Assembly: GCF_018698455.1 (NCBI RefSeq)
Contig: NZ_JABIOQ010000016.1
Location: 1 to 44,275, forward strand
DNA length: 44,275 nt
Reading direction: 5' to 3'
Source of the DNA: Sulfurimonas sp.
Lineage (GTDB): Bacteria; Campylobacterota; Campylobacteria; Campylobacterales; Sulfurimonadaceae
Shown here: piece by piece, positions 17,557-27,004 of the stretch
Numbering within the stretch: position 1 is the first letter of the stretch
Layout: every line of letters begins with the position of its first letter
The notes under the pieces: generated by a model
Seen by the model: the letters and a program-made list of their open reading frames with translations, nothing else
The model's database searches: none
What the model was told of the DNA's origin: nothing
Translations under genes and position numbers: made by a program

Positions 17557-18090
17557 ATGAGTGATATAAAAATAGGTGTAATAACAGCAAGTGATAGAGC
17601 GAGCAAAGGTATATATGAAGATATCTCTGGTGTTGCAATTCAAGACACTATGAAAGACTACCTTGAGAGTGAGTTTGAAATAGTGTATAGATGTATTCCT
17701 GATGAGCAAGATATACTTGAAAACACCATGAAAGAACTTTGTGATAAAGAAGGATGTTGCCTAGTTGTGACTACGGGTGGAACAGGTCCTGCACTTCGTG
17801 ATGTAACTCCAGAAGCAACTGAAAATGTATGTGAGAAAATGATGCCTGGTTTTGGTGAACTTATGCGTCAAGTGAGCTTACAGTATGTTCCAACAGCTAT
17901 ACTCTCTCGTCAAACAGCAGGTATACGAGGTAACTCACTTATTATAAATCTTCCAGGAAAACCAAAGTCTATAAGAGAATGCTTAGATGCAGTTTTTCCA
18001 GCAGTACCTTACTGCATTGATTTAATTGAAGGACCATTTATAAAGACTAACGAATCAGTAATAAAAGCATTCAGACCAAAGGCAAAGTAA
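17557..18090 (+). CDS. mogA: Molybdopterin adenylyltransferase MogA
   Basis: A 177-residue cytoplasmic enzyme of molybdenum cofactor synthesis, which adenylates molybdopterin before metal insertion. Motifs: GVITASDRASKGIYEDISG at the start, VTTGGTGPALRDVTPEAT (the MPT-binding TTGGTG loop and the D-x-T-P-E pattern), MRQVSLQYVPTAILSRQTAGIRG, and INLPGKPKSIRECL. The length and the YEDxSG motif support MogA over MoaB. It closes the plus-strand run; the next gene is convergent (nuoN), with an 81-nt gap in which I see no strong terminator hairpin. Confidence 0.92.
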   Translation: MSDIKIGVITASDRASKGIYEDISGVAIQDTMKDYLESEFEIVYRCIPDEQDILENTMKELCDKEGCCLVVTTGGTGPALRDVTPEATENVCEKMMPGFGELMRQVSLQYVPTAILSRQTAGIRGNSLIINLPGKPKSIRECLDAVFPAVPYCIDLIEGPFIKTNESVIKAFRPKAK

Positions 18091-18171
18091 TTGCAAGTGC
18101 ATAGTCTTGGATAAAACCTTCTTCTAATAAAAAATTCCATTATGCCCCTTTATAATTGTGTCTAAATAAAC

Positions 18172-19656
18172 TCACTTTAAAGAGACTATCGCTTCTTTAG
18201 CAATTTCAATAAAACCATTAGCACCTGGTAGAAATGAAAGAAGAGATGTTCCTATTCCTCCCCAAATTATTAGTAGTGCAATAAAAGCAATCATTATAGT
18301 ACTGATGTCAATAGAAAATTTTTGTACTACCTTATCTGATGGATAAAAGTACATCATTGCAATGAGTTTGAAGTAGTAGTAAACAGAGATAAATGCAGTG
18401 AGTATTCCTAACCCTGCAAGTAGAATTTGACCTGAATCTATTGCTGAAGTAAAGATATAAAACTTTCCTAAGAAACCTATAGTAGAAGGAAATCCAGCAA
18501 GAGAAAGCATAAATACACTCATTATAAGAGCGAGATATGGACGTCTATGAGCAAAGCCTTTAAAGTCTTCATATGTCATTTCTTGTTTGTTTTGAGATGC
18601 AATAAAACTCAAAATACCAAATGAACCAGCAGAGCTTAAAAAATAAGCTATCAGGTAGAACATAATCGCAGGAGCAGCAAGGTCCGAGCCTATACCAATG
18701 GAAGATATACCTATAAGCAGGTATCCACTATGAACTATAGAAGAACCGGCAAGCATTCGTTTGACGACCTTTTGATTTATAGCAATGAGTGAACCACCAA
18801 TGAGTGTTAAAATTGTAATAACCTGTAACATCTCTGTCCAAAAATAGTTAATAGAACTAAAATCTATAATATATAAACGAAGCGCTATAGCAAAGATAGC
18901 TATTTTAAATGTTGAAGCCATAAACATAGTTATAGGATAGGGCGCACCGTGGTAAACATCAACAACCCAAGCATGAAAAGGGACAGCACCAATTTTAAAA
19001 AGAATAGTGACCATGAGAAGAGTCGCCCCAACTACAAGAAGGGTCATGTCCTTTAATTGGTGATTCTCTACATAAAGTGCAATAATATCAAATGATGTTG
19101 AACCAGTGGCTCCATAGATAAGAGCCGTACCTAAGATAAAAAATGCACCCGTAAGTGAGCCTAAAATCATGTACTTCAACATAGCTTCTGAACTTACTTT
19201 TTTATTTTGATGGTATCCAACAAGAGCATAAACACTCAGTGATGCTGTTTCAAGTGCGATAAACGCAGTGAGGAGCTCATGTGCATGAGCGAGCATCATC
19301 ATCCCAAAAATGCTAAAGAGTATGAGAGCAAAGTATTCTCCCGTAAAGTAATGACGGCTTTTAAAGTAGTCGTTGTTTATAAGAAGGGTTAAAATTGCTC
19401 CTGATGTAAACATAAGATTAAAGATAGTTGCAAATTTATCTATGATAAAAACATGAGCAAAGATATTCTCATAAAGATAACCTTCTCTCTCTAGAAATAG
19501 AGTAGAGTACTCAAGAGTAAATGCAACAATGAGAAAACCCACTGTAATAAGGTTAAATGTCTTAGTTTTAGTAATACTTTTAGCACCAAGAAGCATAAGT
19601 ACAAATGCACCAGCTAAAACACTAATCATAGGAAGAATATAAATTAGGGAATTCAT
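18172..19656 (-). CDS. nuoN: Complex I subunit N
   Basis: A 494-residue antiporter-like membrane subunit of the proton-pumping NADH-quinone oxidoreductase, with about 14 helices. It is recognisable from HELLTAFIALETASLSVYALVGY, the lysine and glutamate helices (GAVPFHAWVVDVYHGAPYPI), KRMLAGSSIVHSGYLLIG and LSLAGFPSTIGFLGKFYIF. It is the last gene of the operon, overlaps nuoM by 4 nt, and ends 81 nt from the convergent mogA. Confidence 0.96.
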   Translation of the reverse strand: MNSLIYILPMISVLAGAFVLMLLGAKSITKTKTFNLITVGFLIVAFTLEYSTLFLEREGYLYENIFAHVFIIDKFATIFNLMFTSGAILTLLINNDYFKSRHYFTGEYFALILFSIFGMMMLAHAHELLTAFIALETASLSVYALVGYHQNKKVSSEAMLKYMILGSLTGAFFILGTALIYGATGSTSFDIIALYVENHQLKDMTLLVVGATLLMVTILFKIGAVPFHAWVVDVYHGAPYPITMFMASTFKIAIFAIALRLYIIDFSSINYFWTEMLQVITILTLIGGSLIAINQKVVKRMLAGSSIVHSGYLLIGISSIGIGSDLAAPAIMFYLIAYFLSSAGSFGILSFIASQNKQEMTYEDFKGFAHRRPYLALIMSVFMLSLAGFPSTIGFLGKFYIFTSAIDSGQILLAGLGILTAFISVYYYFKLIAMMYFYPSDKVVQKFSIDISTIMIAFIALLIIWGGIGTSLLSFLPGANGFIEIAKEAIVSLK

Positions 19657-21107
19657 GAGGCTACTCCTAGTAGTTGTGTAAGATATGGCTCAAAGTAGGG
19701 AGTGAACAAAGAAGGGACTACACCAGTAAGAATAAGTAGAATGACTAGGGGAAGTAACATTAGTGTTTCTTTTATATTTAAGTCTGCAAAAGGTGTAGAA
19801 TTATTCGGCTGACCAAATAGAACACGCTGAAGCATCCAAAATATATATATCATAGCACTTAACATTGTAAAGGAGGTTAAAAATCCTAAGATGAAGTTCT
19901 CTTTAAATGCACCAATAATGATGAGTAGTTCTGCTACAAAACCGCCAGTCCCTGGAATCCCAGCAATACTCAAGGCAAAAAAAGCAAAGAAAAAAGTAAA
20001 AAGTGGTGCCTTTTGGGCAATGCCACCTAGAGAGTTTATATCTAAGGTTCTAAAACGTTGATATGTTAAACCTATCATAATAAACATACCTGCAGAGGCG
20101 AGAGCATGAGTAGCTATAAAGTAAAGACTTCCACCCCATGCATAGATATTATTTACAAAGAGACCAAGGGCAATAAGAGATAGATGTGAACCTGAGGAGT
20201 ATGCAAACATTCGACGAAGATTATTTTCACTTACTGCTCGAATGGCATAGTAGAGTAAACCTATGAGAGCTATAGTAATAATAAAAGGGGTATAAAAAAG
20301 AAGTGTCTCTTCAAAAAGAGTGAAACCAAAACGCCATATTCCATAAATACCAAGTTTTGCCATAATAGAAGACATAATGACAACTGCTGGTGTTGGTGCA
20401 GAACCATAGGCTGGTGCCATCCATGTGTGGAATCCAACAAGTGGTATCTTAATAACAAAGGCAAGTAAGAAACCTGCGGTTAGCCATAGTGATGTCTGTG
20501 GATTAAAACTCAGTAAAGAGAGTTTATCAAGAGAAAAACTCCAAATACCATAGGTTTCAAAGTAGATATAACCTATATATAAAATTGAGAAAAGCATACT
20601 CATAGAGCCTAAAATGGTCATCAGTGTTATTTTCATTGAGTTGTACTGATGCATACCACTTCCATACATACCAATCATGATAAATATAGGAAGTAACATA
20701 GTCTCCCAAAAGAGATAAAAGAGCATCAAGTCAAGTGAAAGAACAGCCCCTGTAACTCCAGTTTGTAAAATCATCATGTTGTACCAGTAGCCTTTTCTTT
20801 TTTCATGATACATGTAGAGATATAAAGGAGGCATTAGTAGCACTATTAGAGTAAGAACAACTAAAGAAAGGGCATCTACCCCAATATAGTAAAAAATTCC
20901 AGCACTTTGAATCCAAGGGAGATAAGTGATAAGTTGCATATTTCCTTTAGGGTCAAAGTCTATTATTACAAATACGACTAATAGTAAAACAAGGATGGAA
21001 GAGAAGAAAGCCCCAACTTTTAGAAGTTTAAGGGGTGCTCTCAGGACACCTAATATAACTGCAATAAAAAGTGGTAGAAAAATAATATTTGTTAGGATGT
21101 TACTCAT
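19653..21107 (-). CDS. nuoM: Complex I subunit M
   Basis: A 484-residue antiporter-like membrane subunit in the distal arm of complex I. Family marks are the helix with LMLFYLFWETMLLPIFIMIG (conserved Glu), KIPLVGFHTWMAPAYGSAPTPA with the buried Lys, RRMFAYSSGSHLSLIALG, and IAGIPGTGGFVAELLIIIGAF. Length is typical. The start shares a base with the nuoL stop and the end overlaps nuoN by 4 nt, so stoichiometric translation is likely. Confidence 0.96.
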   Translation of the reverse strand: MSNILTNIIFLPLFIAVILGVLRAPLKLLKVGAFFSSILVLLLVVFVIIDFDPKGNMQLITYLPWIQSAGIFYYIGVDALSLVVLTLIVLLMPPLYLYMYHEKRKGYWYNMMILQTGVTGAVLSLDLMLFYLFWETMLLPIFIMIGMYGSGMHQYNSMKITLMTILGSMSMLFSILYIGYIYFETYGIWSFSLDKLSLLSFNPQTSLWLTAGFLLAFVIKIPLVGFHTWMAPAYGSAPTPAVVIMSSIMAKLGIYGIWRFGFTLFEETLLFYTPFIITIALIGLLYYAIRAVSENNLRRMFAYSSGSHLSLIALGLFVNNIYAWGGSLYFIATHALASAGMFIMIGLTYQRFRTLDINSLGGIAQKAPLFTFFFAFFALSIAGIPGTGGFVAELLIIIGAFKENFILGFLTSFTMLSAMIYIFWMLQRVLFGQPNNSTPFADLNIKETLMLLPLVILLILTGVVPSLFTPYFEPYLTQLLGVAS

Positions 21108-22981
21108 TAGATAACTCCTAGTTTATAAATCATATAGCAAGACATAAGAGAAAGTCCTGTTAAAATGTAGAGGGCATAGTAACGAACTTGTCCATTTTGA
21201 AGTTTTGAGAAGAGTACAGCTACTTTTGTATAAGTGTTTATCTGTATGCTTATAAATCCATCAATAATTTTTGGATCGATGAAATTGGCTATAAGATGAC
21301 TACTTAAGTGTATAGGTTTTACTATTAACATTACATAGAATTCATCAACATAAAATTTATTAATAATTAACTTTGAGAAGAATGTATTTTCAATAGGCTC
21401 ATTAGCGGTAGCGGCGAACATCTTGTAAGCTAAGAGCATTCCGCTAAGAGCTAAGAGGACATTTAACCCTCCTAATAGGTACTCAGTAGAATGGGAGATA
21501 TGAGTGAGTCTATCCGGAAGAGCTAAAAAGTTGTTTATAAGAGCATCACCTCCATAGGCTGCATTTACTCCTAAAAATCCAGCAGTAGCACTTCCAAATG
21601 CAAGGACTATAAGTGGGTAGGTTATACTTTTGTCTAGAGAATGAACACTAAGTGGTTCTTTTGGTGTAGCATGAAAAACACTAAAGAAAAGTCGAAACAT
21701 ATAAAACGCGGTCAAACCAGCTGTAAAAGTTGCCATTATCCAGATGAGGTAATGCTCAGATGCATATGTAGTCATGAGAATAGCATCTTTTGAGAAGAAA
21801 CCTGCAAATGGCGGTATACCACTGATAGCTAAGGTAGCGATGAACATAGTAATGTATACAAGTTTTAGCTGCTTCTTTAATCCACCCATTTTAAAAATAT
21901 TTTGTTCATGATGTAGGGCAATAATGATGCCACCCGCTCCCATAAAAAGAAGTGCCTTAAAAAATGCATGAGTAAAAACATGAAAGATTCCACTACTGTA
22001 TGCTCCCAAGCCAACGGCTATAAACATGTAGCCGAGCTGACTCATAGTAGAGTAAGCGAGGATTTTTTTAATGTCACTTTGATACGAGGCAATGATAGCA
22101 GCTAAAAGAGCTGAAAATGCACCAATATAGGCTATAAATAGACCAACATCTGGAAGTTCCTCATATATAAAACTATATCTCGCAACCATATAGACGCCAG
22201 CTGTCACCATAGTTGCTGCATGGATAAGTGCTGAGACAGGAGTAGGTCCAGCCATAGCATCTGGCAGCCAAACATAAAGAGGAATCTGAGCAGATTTCCC
22301 CATGGCACCTACAAAGAGAAATATACCGATGAGGTTTAGTGTGTCAAGAGGAATAAGTGAAATGTTCTCTTTAATGGAACTAAAAGTAAAACCAGTTCCT
22401 TCCAAAGAGACAAATAAAAGTGCAATCCCCATAATAAAACCAAAATCTCCAACACGGTTAAGTATAAATGCCTTATTAGCAGCTGTAATATTTTGCGATT
22501 CTGTATGATAAAAACCAATGAGAAGATAAGATGAGAGACCTACAAGTTCCCATCCTATAAACATCATAATGGGATTGTCCGCTAAAACAAGAAGTAACAT
22601 ACTGCCTATAAAAAGGTTAAAGTAACTAAAAAACTTTCCATAAGCCTCATCATCTTTCATATATCCAGCTGCATAAATGTGTATAAAAGTTGCTATAAAT
22701 GTTATAAAACTTATCATGACTACAGAGAGTTTATCTGCCATAAATGAGATGTCGATGTTAAACTCACCGATGTTTATCCATGTGAGTAGAGTGGTATGGA
22801 TAGTAGGTGCACCGTTTAGAAGTTCATAAGCACTCAACAGAGACAAAATAGTGATAATCGTAGGAGAACCGACTCCTATAAGGGTATAAAAAAAATATCG
22901 TTGGGGTTTAGTGTTACTAAGATAAACAACTGCCATTATAAACGCTGATAAGAAAGGTAAAATTACTATGATATTTAGCAT
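21107..22981 (-). CDS. nuoL: Complex I subunit L
   Basis: A 624-residue antiporter-like membrane subunit, close to the usual 600-650. It contains MFIGWELVGLSSYLLIGFYH, KAFILNRVGDFGFIMGIALL, AQIPLYVWLPDAMAGPTPVS followed by ALIHAATMVTAGVY, KKILAYSTMSQLGYMFIAVG, and a C-terminal extension expected to form the lateral helix (YVDEFYVMLIVKPIHLSSHL onward) with a final membrane helix. It is the most distal pump unit of complex I. It overlaps nuoK by 7 nt and abuts nuoM. Confidence 0.97.
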   Translation of the reverse strand: MLNIIVILPFLSAFIMAVVYLSNTKPQRYFFYTLIGVGSPTIITILSLLSAYELLNGAPTIHTTLLTWINIGEFNIDISFMADKLSVVMISFITFIATFIHIYAAGYMKDDEAYGKFFSYFNLFIGSMLLLVLADNPIMMFIGWELVGLSSYLLIGFYHTESQNITAANKAFILNRVGDFGFIMGIALLFVSLEGTGFTFSSIKENISLIPLDTLNLIGIFLFVGAMGKSAQIPLYVWLPDAMAGPTPVSALIHAATMVTAGVYMVARYSFIYEELPDVGLFIAYIGAFSALLAAIIASYQSDIKKILAYSTMSQLGYMFIAVGLGAYSSGIFHVFTHAFFKALLFMGAGGIIIALHHEQNIFKMGGLKKQLKLVYITMFIATLAISGIPPFAGFFSKDAILMTTYASEHYLIWIMATFTAGLTAFYMFRLFFSVFHATPKEPLSVHSLDKSITYPLIVLAFGSATAGFLGVNAAYGGDALINNFLALPDRLTHISHSTEYLLGGLNVLLALSGMLLAYKMFAATANEPIENTFFSKLIINKFYVDEFYVMLIVKPIHLSSHLIANFIDPKIIDGFISIQINTYTKVAVLFSKLQNGQVRYYALYILTGLSLMSCYMIYKLGVI

Positions 22982-23286
22982 TGCTCCGCCTCACTTAGTT
23001 GATTGAACTCATCAGCATCAATTGTTCGGATTTCTTTATAAAGGTGAATAATCATAGCAAGAAAAAGAGCTGCTTCTGCAGCAATAATGGCTATGATAAG
23101 AAGAGCCATTACAGAACCATTTGCATCACCTAAAACTTTTGAGAGTGTTGCTAAAAGAAGATTAACGGAGCTTAACATTAACTCAATTGACATATAGATG
23201 ACAAAAAGATTTTTTCTACTCAGAAGTCCAACAAGACCTATACTAAAAAGAAGAGAGACTAAAAGATAAAAAAGGTCTGGACTCAT
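22975..23286 (-). CDS. nuoK: Complex I subunit K
   Basis: A 103-residue three-helix membrane subunit. Two conserved acidic residues in helices are present: the Glu in YMSIELMLSSVNLLL and the Glu in IIAAEAALFLAMI, both linked with proton transfer in complex I. The size matches the family. It overlaps nuoJ (4 nt) and nuoL (7 nt). Confidence 0.95.
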   Translation of the reverse strand: MSPDLFYLLVSLLFSIGLVGLLSRKNLFVIYMSIELMLSSVNLLLATLSKVLGDANGSVMALLIIAIIAAEAALFLAMIIHLYKEIRTIDADEFNQLSEAEQC

Positions 23287-23789
23287 ACTTCTTCCTTTTT
23301 ACGGGGATCTTTAACGATAATAATAGCACCAAGCATCGCTGTTAAAAGTAAAATGGAGACTATTTCAAAAGGTAAGACCCACTGGCTAAAGAGAAGTTCT
23401 CCTACGACTTTAGAAGTACTTGTGGGCATATCTGAAAAGTTACTATTGAGTGTTAGCAGTGATTTATAAAGTAAAAATGTAATGGGTGCGATAAGCAAAC
23501 TTGAAAAGACCATCCATTTGTATTTATTTGGTTCATCTGGAAGATTACTTTCTCTCGCGTTTATAGTTAAAATAGTAAGTAAACTAAGCACTACAACCGC
23601 ACCAATACTCACCATAATCTGAGCAATAGCTAAAAACCTACTATCAAGTAGAGCAAACATTCCAGCAAGCCCTACCATAGTTATGAGAAAACCAAAGGCA
23701 GAAAAAAGGGTCTGTTTACTAGTTATCATTACTATGGCCCCACTGAGCATAAACAAGGTTAATATAGAAAATATAATGAGTTCTAGCAT
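23283..23789 (-). CDS. nuoJ: Complex I subunit J
   Basis: A 168-residue, five-helix membrane subunit. The conserved third helix shows ALLDSRFLAIAQIMVSIGAV then VVLSLLTIL. I place the start at the ATG at 23789 (MLELIIFSIL), directly after the nuoI stop, because subunit J normally begins at its first membrane helix. In-frame ATGs at 23819 and 23825 lie inside nuoI; the one at 23819 has an AAAGG-like site 5 nt upstream, so a 178- or 180-residue form with a basic leader is possible. Confidence 0.9.
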   Translation of the reverse strand: MLELIIFSILTLFMLSGAIVMITSKQTLFSAFGFLITMVGLAGMFALLDSRFLAIAQIMVSIGAVVVLSLLTILTINARESNLPDEPNKYKWMVFSSLLIAPITFLLYKSLLTLNSNFSDMPTSTSKVVGELLFSQWVLPFEIVSILLLTAMLGAIIIVKDPRKKEEV

Positions 23790-23790
23790 A

Positions 23791-24342
23791 TTATTTTGCA
23801 CAACTGCTCTCTTCGCCATAAGCACCTTTGTGACTAAGTAGGGTGTCTTTATCCATCACAAAATCCTCGCGTTTATTCCCTGTTAGTGAAAATATTCCAG
23901 TATCCATACGAATAGCATCACAAGGACAAGCCTCAACACAATAGCCACAAAAGATACACTCTAAGGTGTCTATAAAAAAGCTTTGAGGCATTTTTTCATC
24001 TATGTTATCAAGTCTTTCTGTTGCTTCAATAAATATACAGTTAGAAGGGCAGGCAGTTGAACACATAAAACAAGCAACACAAGCGATACTGTTATCTTCT
24101 CGATGTGTCAATCGATGCAGACCTCGGTAACGAGATGAAATATCTGTAGGTTGTTCTTGTGGGTACTGCATTGTATCCATGGCATTTATATCTTTGAGGT
24201 TCGTGAAAAAGTGTTTAAAGGTTACTTTTACTCCACCTGTAATAGCGGGAAGATAGAGTTTATCCATCAAAGAATTTCTTGGTCTAGCGGTTGTTTTTAC
24301 AGAGTGGCTAGTTATGCCACTCACGCATGTATTCATGTTCAT
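23791..24342 (-). CDS. nuoI: Complex I subunit I, 2x[4Fe-4S] ferredoxin-like
   Basis: A 183-residue peripheral-arm subunit carrying clusters N6a and N6b. Two C-x2-C-x2-C-x3-CP motifs are seen: CVACFMCSTACP and CIFCGYCVEACP. It transfers electrons towards NuoB and the quinone site. Upstream of the ferredoxin domain is the usual amphipathic membrane-contact segment (AITGGVKVTFKHFFTNL) and a hydrophilic start. The start at 24342 shares its first base with the nuoH end; a second in-frame Met is two codons downstream. Confidence 0.94.
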   Translation of the reverse strand: MNMNTCVSGITSHSVKTTARPRNSLMDKLYLPAITGGVKVTFKHFFTNLKDINAMDTMQYPQEQPTDISSRYRGLHRLTHREDNSIACVACFMCSTACPSNCIFIEATERLDNIDEKMPQSFFIDTLECIFCGYCVEACPCDAIRMDTGIFSLTGNKREDFVMDKDTLLSHKGAYGEESSCAK

Positions 24343-25634
24343 TAAGATACTCCTACAACTACAATAGCTGTGATAAAAAGATTTAGTAGGGCTAGTGGTA
24401 TGAGATAGTACCAGCCAATATACTGAATTTGGTCGTAACGAAACCGCGGCAGAGTCCAGCGAATAATGATAAAGAAAATGTTAAACATCATAAGTTTTAT
24501 GACAAAGATCATAATTTGAAAGAGAGTAACTGCAATATTCTGAAATAATGCATCATGACTTAGATATGTTAGGTAAAAAAGTATAGATTCAATGAGTATA
24601 ACCATGATGACAGTAACAGCAGTTAAAACCTTTGTCTCAAAAGCTCTCCCTCCATCATTTTTTATAGTTGAACGTACTCTGTTGTTCTTTCTCATCCACT
24701 TAACAAAGATAAACGCGATGAGAGGGATAGAAATCATAAGTGTTGAAGAAAAAATAGAGAAGCTTTCTAAAAGCTCAGTTGTTGATAGGTAAGGAAGGTT
24801 ATAACCTCCAAAAATCATAGTTATGATGACAGCACTTGCCGTATTCATAGCAATATACTCACCCATAAAATACATGGCAAATTTCATAGCGGTATACTCA
24901 GTCATAAATCCAGCAACCAGTTCACTCTCTCCTTCTGCAACGGTAAAAGGGTTGCGATTGGTTTCAGCAAAAAGAGTGATGATAAGAATGATTGAGGCAA
25001 GAGGTTGCATCAAAATACCCCAAGAGGGAAAAAAAGAAAAGAAAGTCCCACTCTGGTAAGAGACCATTGCATTAAAATCTATAGAGTCGTATGTAATGAC
25101 CAAAGAAAGTATGCTAAGTCCAAGAGGTAACTCATAACTTATAACCATAGACCCAGCACGAGCCGCTCCTAAAAGAGAGTACTTGTTATGAGACAGCCAA
25201 CCTCCAAAGATAACACCTAAAACACCCATAGCACTCACAGCCATATACCAAAAGAGACCGAAGTCTATAGGAAGAGGAGATACTCGTAAAACCTCGCCAT
25301 TTATAACTATACTATCAGCAAAGGGAATAGCCATAAATGCTAAAAGTGCAGCCACAAAAGTAATGATGGGAGCGAACATAAAAAGCCATCTTCCATTTTT
25401 TATGTGAGATGGGTAGTACTCTTCTTTGAGTAAAAGTTTTACTACATCTGCGAAAGATTGAACAAGTCCACCAAGTCTGAAACCAAAAATATTTGTTCGG
25501 TTAGGACCGAGTCTATCTTGAATAAGTCCAGCGATACGACGCTCCAACCAAACCAAAACAGGAATGGTTAAAAGTGCTAAAAGTGTTCCTAAAGAAAAGG
25601 ATGCAATAGCGACTATTATAGAGGCTGTACTCAT
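24342..25634 (-). CDS. nuoH: Complex I subunit H with an extra two-helix insert
   Basis: A 430-residue membrane subunit that forms the quinone entry with NuoB and NuoD. Family marks: VWLERRIAGLIQDRLGPNR, GGLVQSFADVVKLLLKE, LLGAARAGSMVISYELPLGL, AETNRNPFTVAEGESELVAG followed by FMTEYTAMKFAMYF, and near the end RWTLPRFRYDQ then GWYYLIPLALLN. The usual length is about 320-340; the extra length lies between GGYN (277-280) and the last helices. It contains two more likely helices (about 296-312 and 336-356) joined by a basic loop, KWMRKNNRVRSTIKN. All conserved parts before and after are intact, so it should be functional. Overlaps: nuoG (4 nt), nuoI (1 nt). Confidence 0.94.
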   Translation of the reverse strand: MSTASIIVAIASFSLGTLLALLTIPVLVWLERRIAGLIQDRLGPNRTNIFGFRLGGLVQSFADVVKLLLKEEYYPSHIKNGRWLFMFAPIITFVAALLAFMAIPFADSIVINGEVLRVSPLPIDFGLFWYMAVSAMGVLGVIFGGWLSHNKYSLLGAARAGSMVISYELPLGLSILSLVITYDSIDFNAMVSYQSGTFFSFFPSWGILMQPLASIILIITLFAETNRNPFTVAEGESELVAGFMTEYTAMKFAMYFMGEYIAMNTASAVIITMIFGGYNLPYLSTTELLESFSIFSSTLMISIPLIAFIFVKWMRKNNRVRSTIKNDGGRAFETKVLTAVTVIMVILIESILFYLTYLSHDALFQNIAVTLFQIMIFVIKLMMFNIFFIIIRWTLPRFRYDQIQYIGWYYLIPLALLNLFITAIVVVGVS

Positions 25635-27004
25635 AGGTCTATCCTAGTGAGCCACTCTATTATACTAGGCTGAGGATTGTTCTTTTTTACTGCTTTTTGA
25701 GTCTGTTGAGTGATGCCATCAACATTTGTTAAACTTCCCTCGTTTTCAGTAAACGCAGCGATAGCAAAGACAAGAGAGTTAGTGTCACTTTTATGAGTGC
25801 AAAAGTCTATTTGCATCAGAGATTCAAAATTTTGGGGGTGATTAAAATTGATTATTAGTTCAGAGTTATTTGGATTTTCAGTACTAATATTTAAATTTTC
25901 TATGGTTTTATAGTTTGAGGCTCTATTTGAACACTTAAGCATGTCATCAGCAAAACCTTCATCTGTATAGACCTCAAGAGGAGAAAAAACTTCTGCTTTT
26001 ATACTTTTTGCGAACTCTAAAATAGCTTCGATTTCCTCTGTATAAAGGTTTGCATCTATGAGTATATGTATATTTTTATGATGCTGTTCTAGGAAATTTT
26101 TGAACTTAGAAATAGCGATATCTTGTTCTACTTCTATATGGTTAAAAGTGCTAAACTCTTGACGATTTTCTTGAACATCTTTATAACTGAGACGTCCTTC
26201 ATCACAGATGAAATGTCCGTTTACTTCTAGGTTTTTTCGTGGACGGAATCTGTAGATTACATCATCTTTATATTTTAGTTTATTATGATCTATGTAAATG
26301 TTGCACCCTTTGGCACAACCATGACAGATAGAATTATGGGTCTCTAATAACCAAACACGTTGAGAAAATCTAAAGTCTTTTGATGTTAATGCTCCAACAG
26401 GACAAAGGTCGACTACATTCATAGCATATGGATTTGAAAGTTCACGTCCAGGCATGGTTGTAACTTTAGCCGAATCACCACGACCGACAATTCCCAACTC
26501 ATTAGTATGGGTGATTTCGGTGGTAAAACGAGTACATCTTGCACATAAAACGCAGCGTTCTTGGTCGAGAACGACACTTGAACCTAAGTCTACATGTTTA
26601 GAGTTCTTTACCTTATCCTCAATTTCTACTTTTGACTCATGAAGTCCATAGTCCATATAAAAATCTTGGAGAGAACATTCCCCAGCTTGATCGCAAATGG
26701 GGCAATCCACAGGATGGTTAAGTAGTTCTAGTTCCAGTATGTCGGTACGAACTTTTTTTATCACATCTGTGTTTGAAAAAACTTCCATATCTTTTTTTAT
26801 GAGGGTGTCGCAAGCAATCTGAGGACGTTTTTCTCCTTTAATGCCAACCATGCACATACGACAATTTCCATCTGCACCTAGTGACTCATGGTAACAAAAG
26901 TAAGGAATTTTAACACCTTCTTCTATGAGAAGGTCTATAAGAAGTGAGCCTTCTTTGGCTTCATGAATTTCACCATCAACGATTACTTCACATATTTCAC
27001 TCAT
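25631..27004 (-). CDS. nuoG: Complex I subunit G, short form without most of the molybdopterin-like domain
   Basis: A 457-residue iron-sulfur subunit. Cluster ligands can be placed: [2Fe-2S] N1b at C37, C48, C51, C65; N5 at H97, C101, C104, C110; N4 at C151, C154, C157, C201; and a fourth site like N7 at C227, C230, C234, C267 (CHGCAKGC and later FICDEGR). After residue about 275 the large molybdopterin-oxidoreductase-like domain of typical NuoG (total 680-900 residues) is reduced to about 180 residues with little resemblance. The last part (TENEGSLTNVDGITQQTQKA) still looks like the end segment of longer forms. Frame and overlaps with nuoF and nuoH (4 nt each) are clean, so this is not a frameshift. 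Confidence 0.92.
   Translation of the reverse strand: MSEICEVIVDGEIHEAKEGSLLIDLLIEEGVKIPYFCYHESLGADGNCRMCMVGIKGEKRPQIACDTLIKKDMEVFSNTDVIKKVRTDILELELLNHPVDCPICDQAGECSLQDFYMDYGLHESKVEIEDKVKNSKHVDLGSSVVLDQERCVLCARCTRFTTEITHTNELGIVGRGDSAKVTTMPGRELSNPYAMNVVDLCPVGALTSKDFRFSQRVWLLETHNSICHGCAKGCNIYIDHNKLKYKDDVIYRFRPRKNLEVNGHFICDEGRLSYKDVQENRQEFSTFNHIEVEQDIAISKFKNFLEQHHKNIHILIDANLYTEEIEAILEFAKSIKAEVFSPLEVYTDEGFADDMLKCSNRASNYKTIENLNISTENPNNSELIINFNHPQNFESLMQIDFCTHKSDTNSLVFAIAAFTENEGSLTNVDGITQQTQKAVKKNNPQPSIIEWLTRIDL

Noticed and set aside
18091-18171. Possible terminator between mogA and nuoN
   Set aside because: No inverted repeat with a stable stem or U tract was seen in the 81-nt gap.
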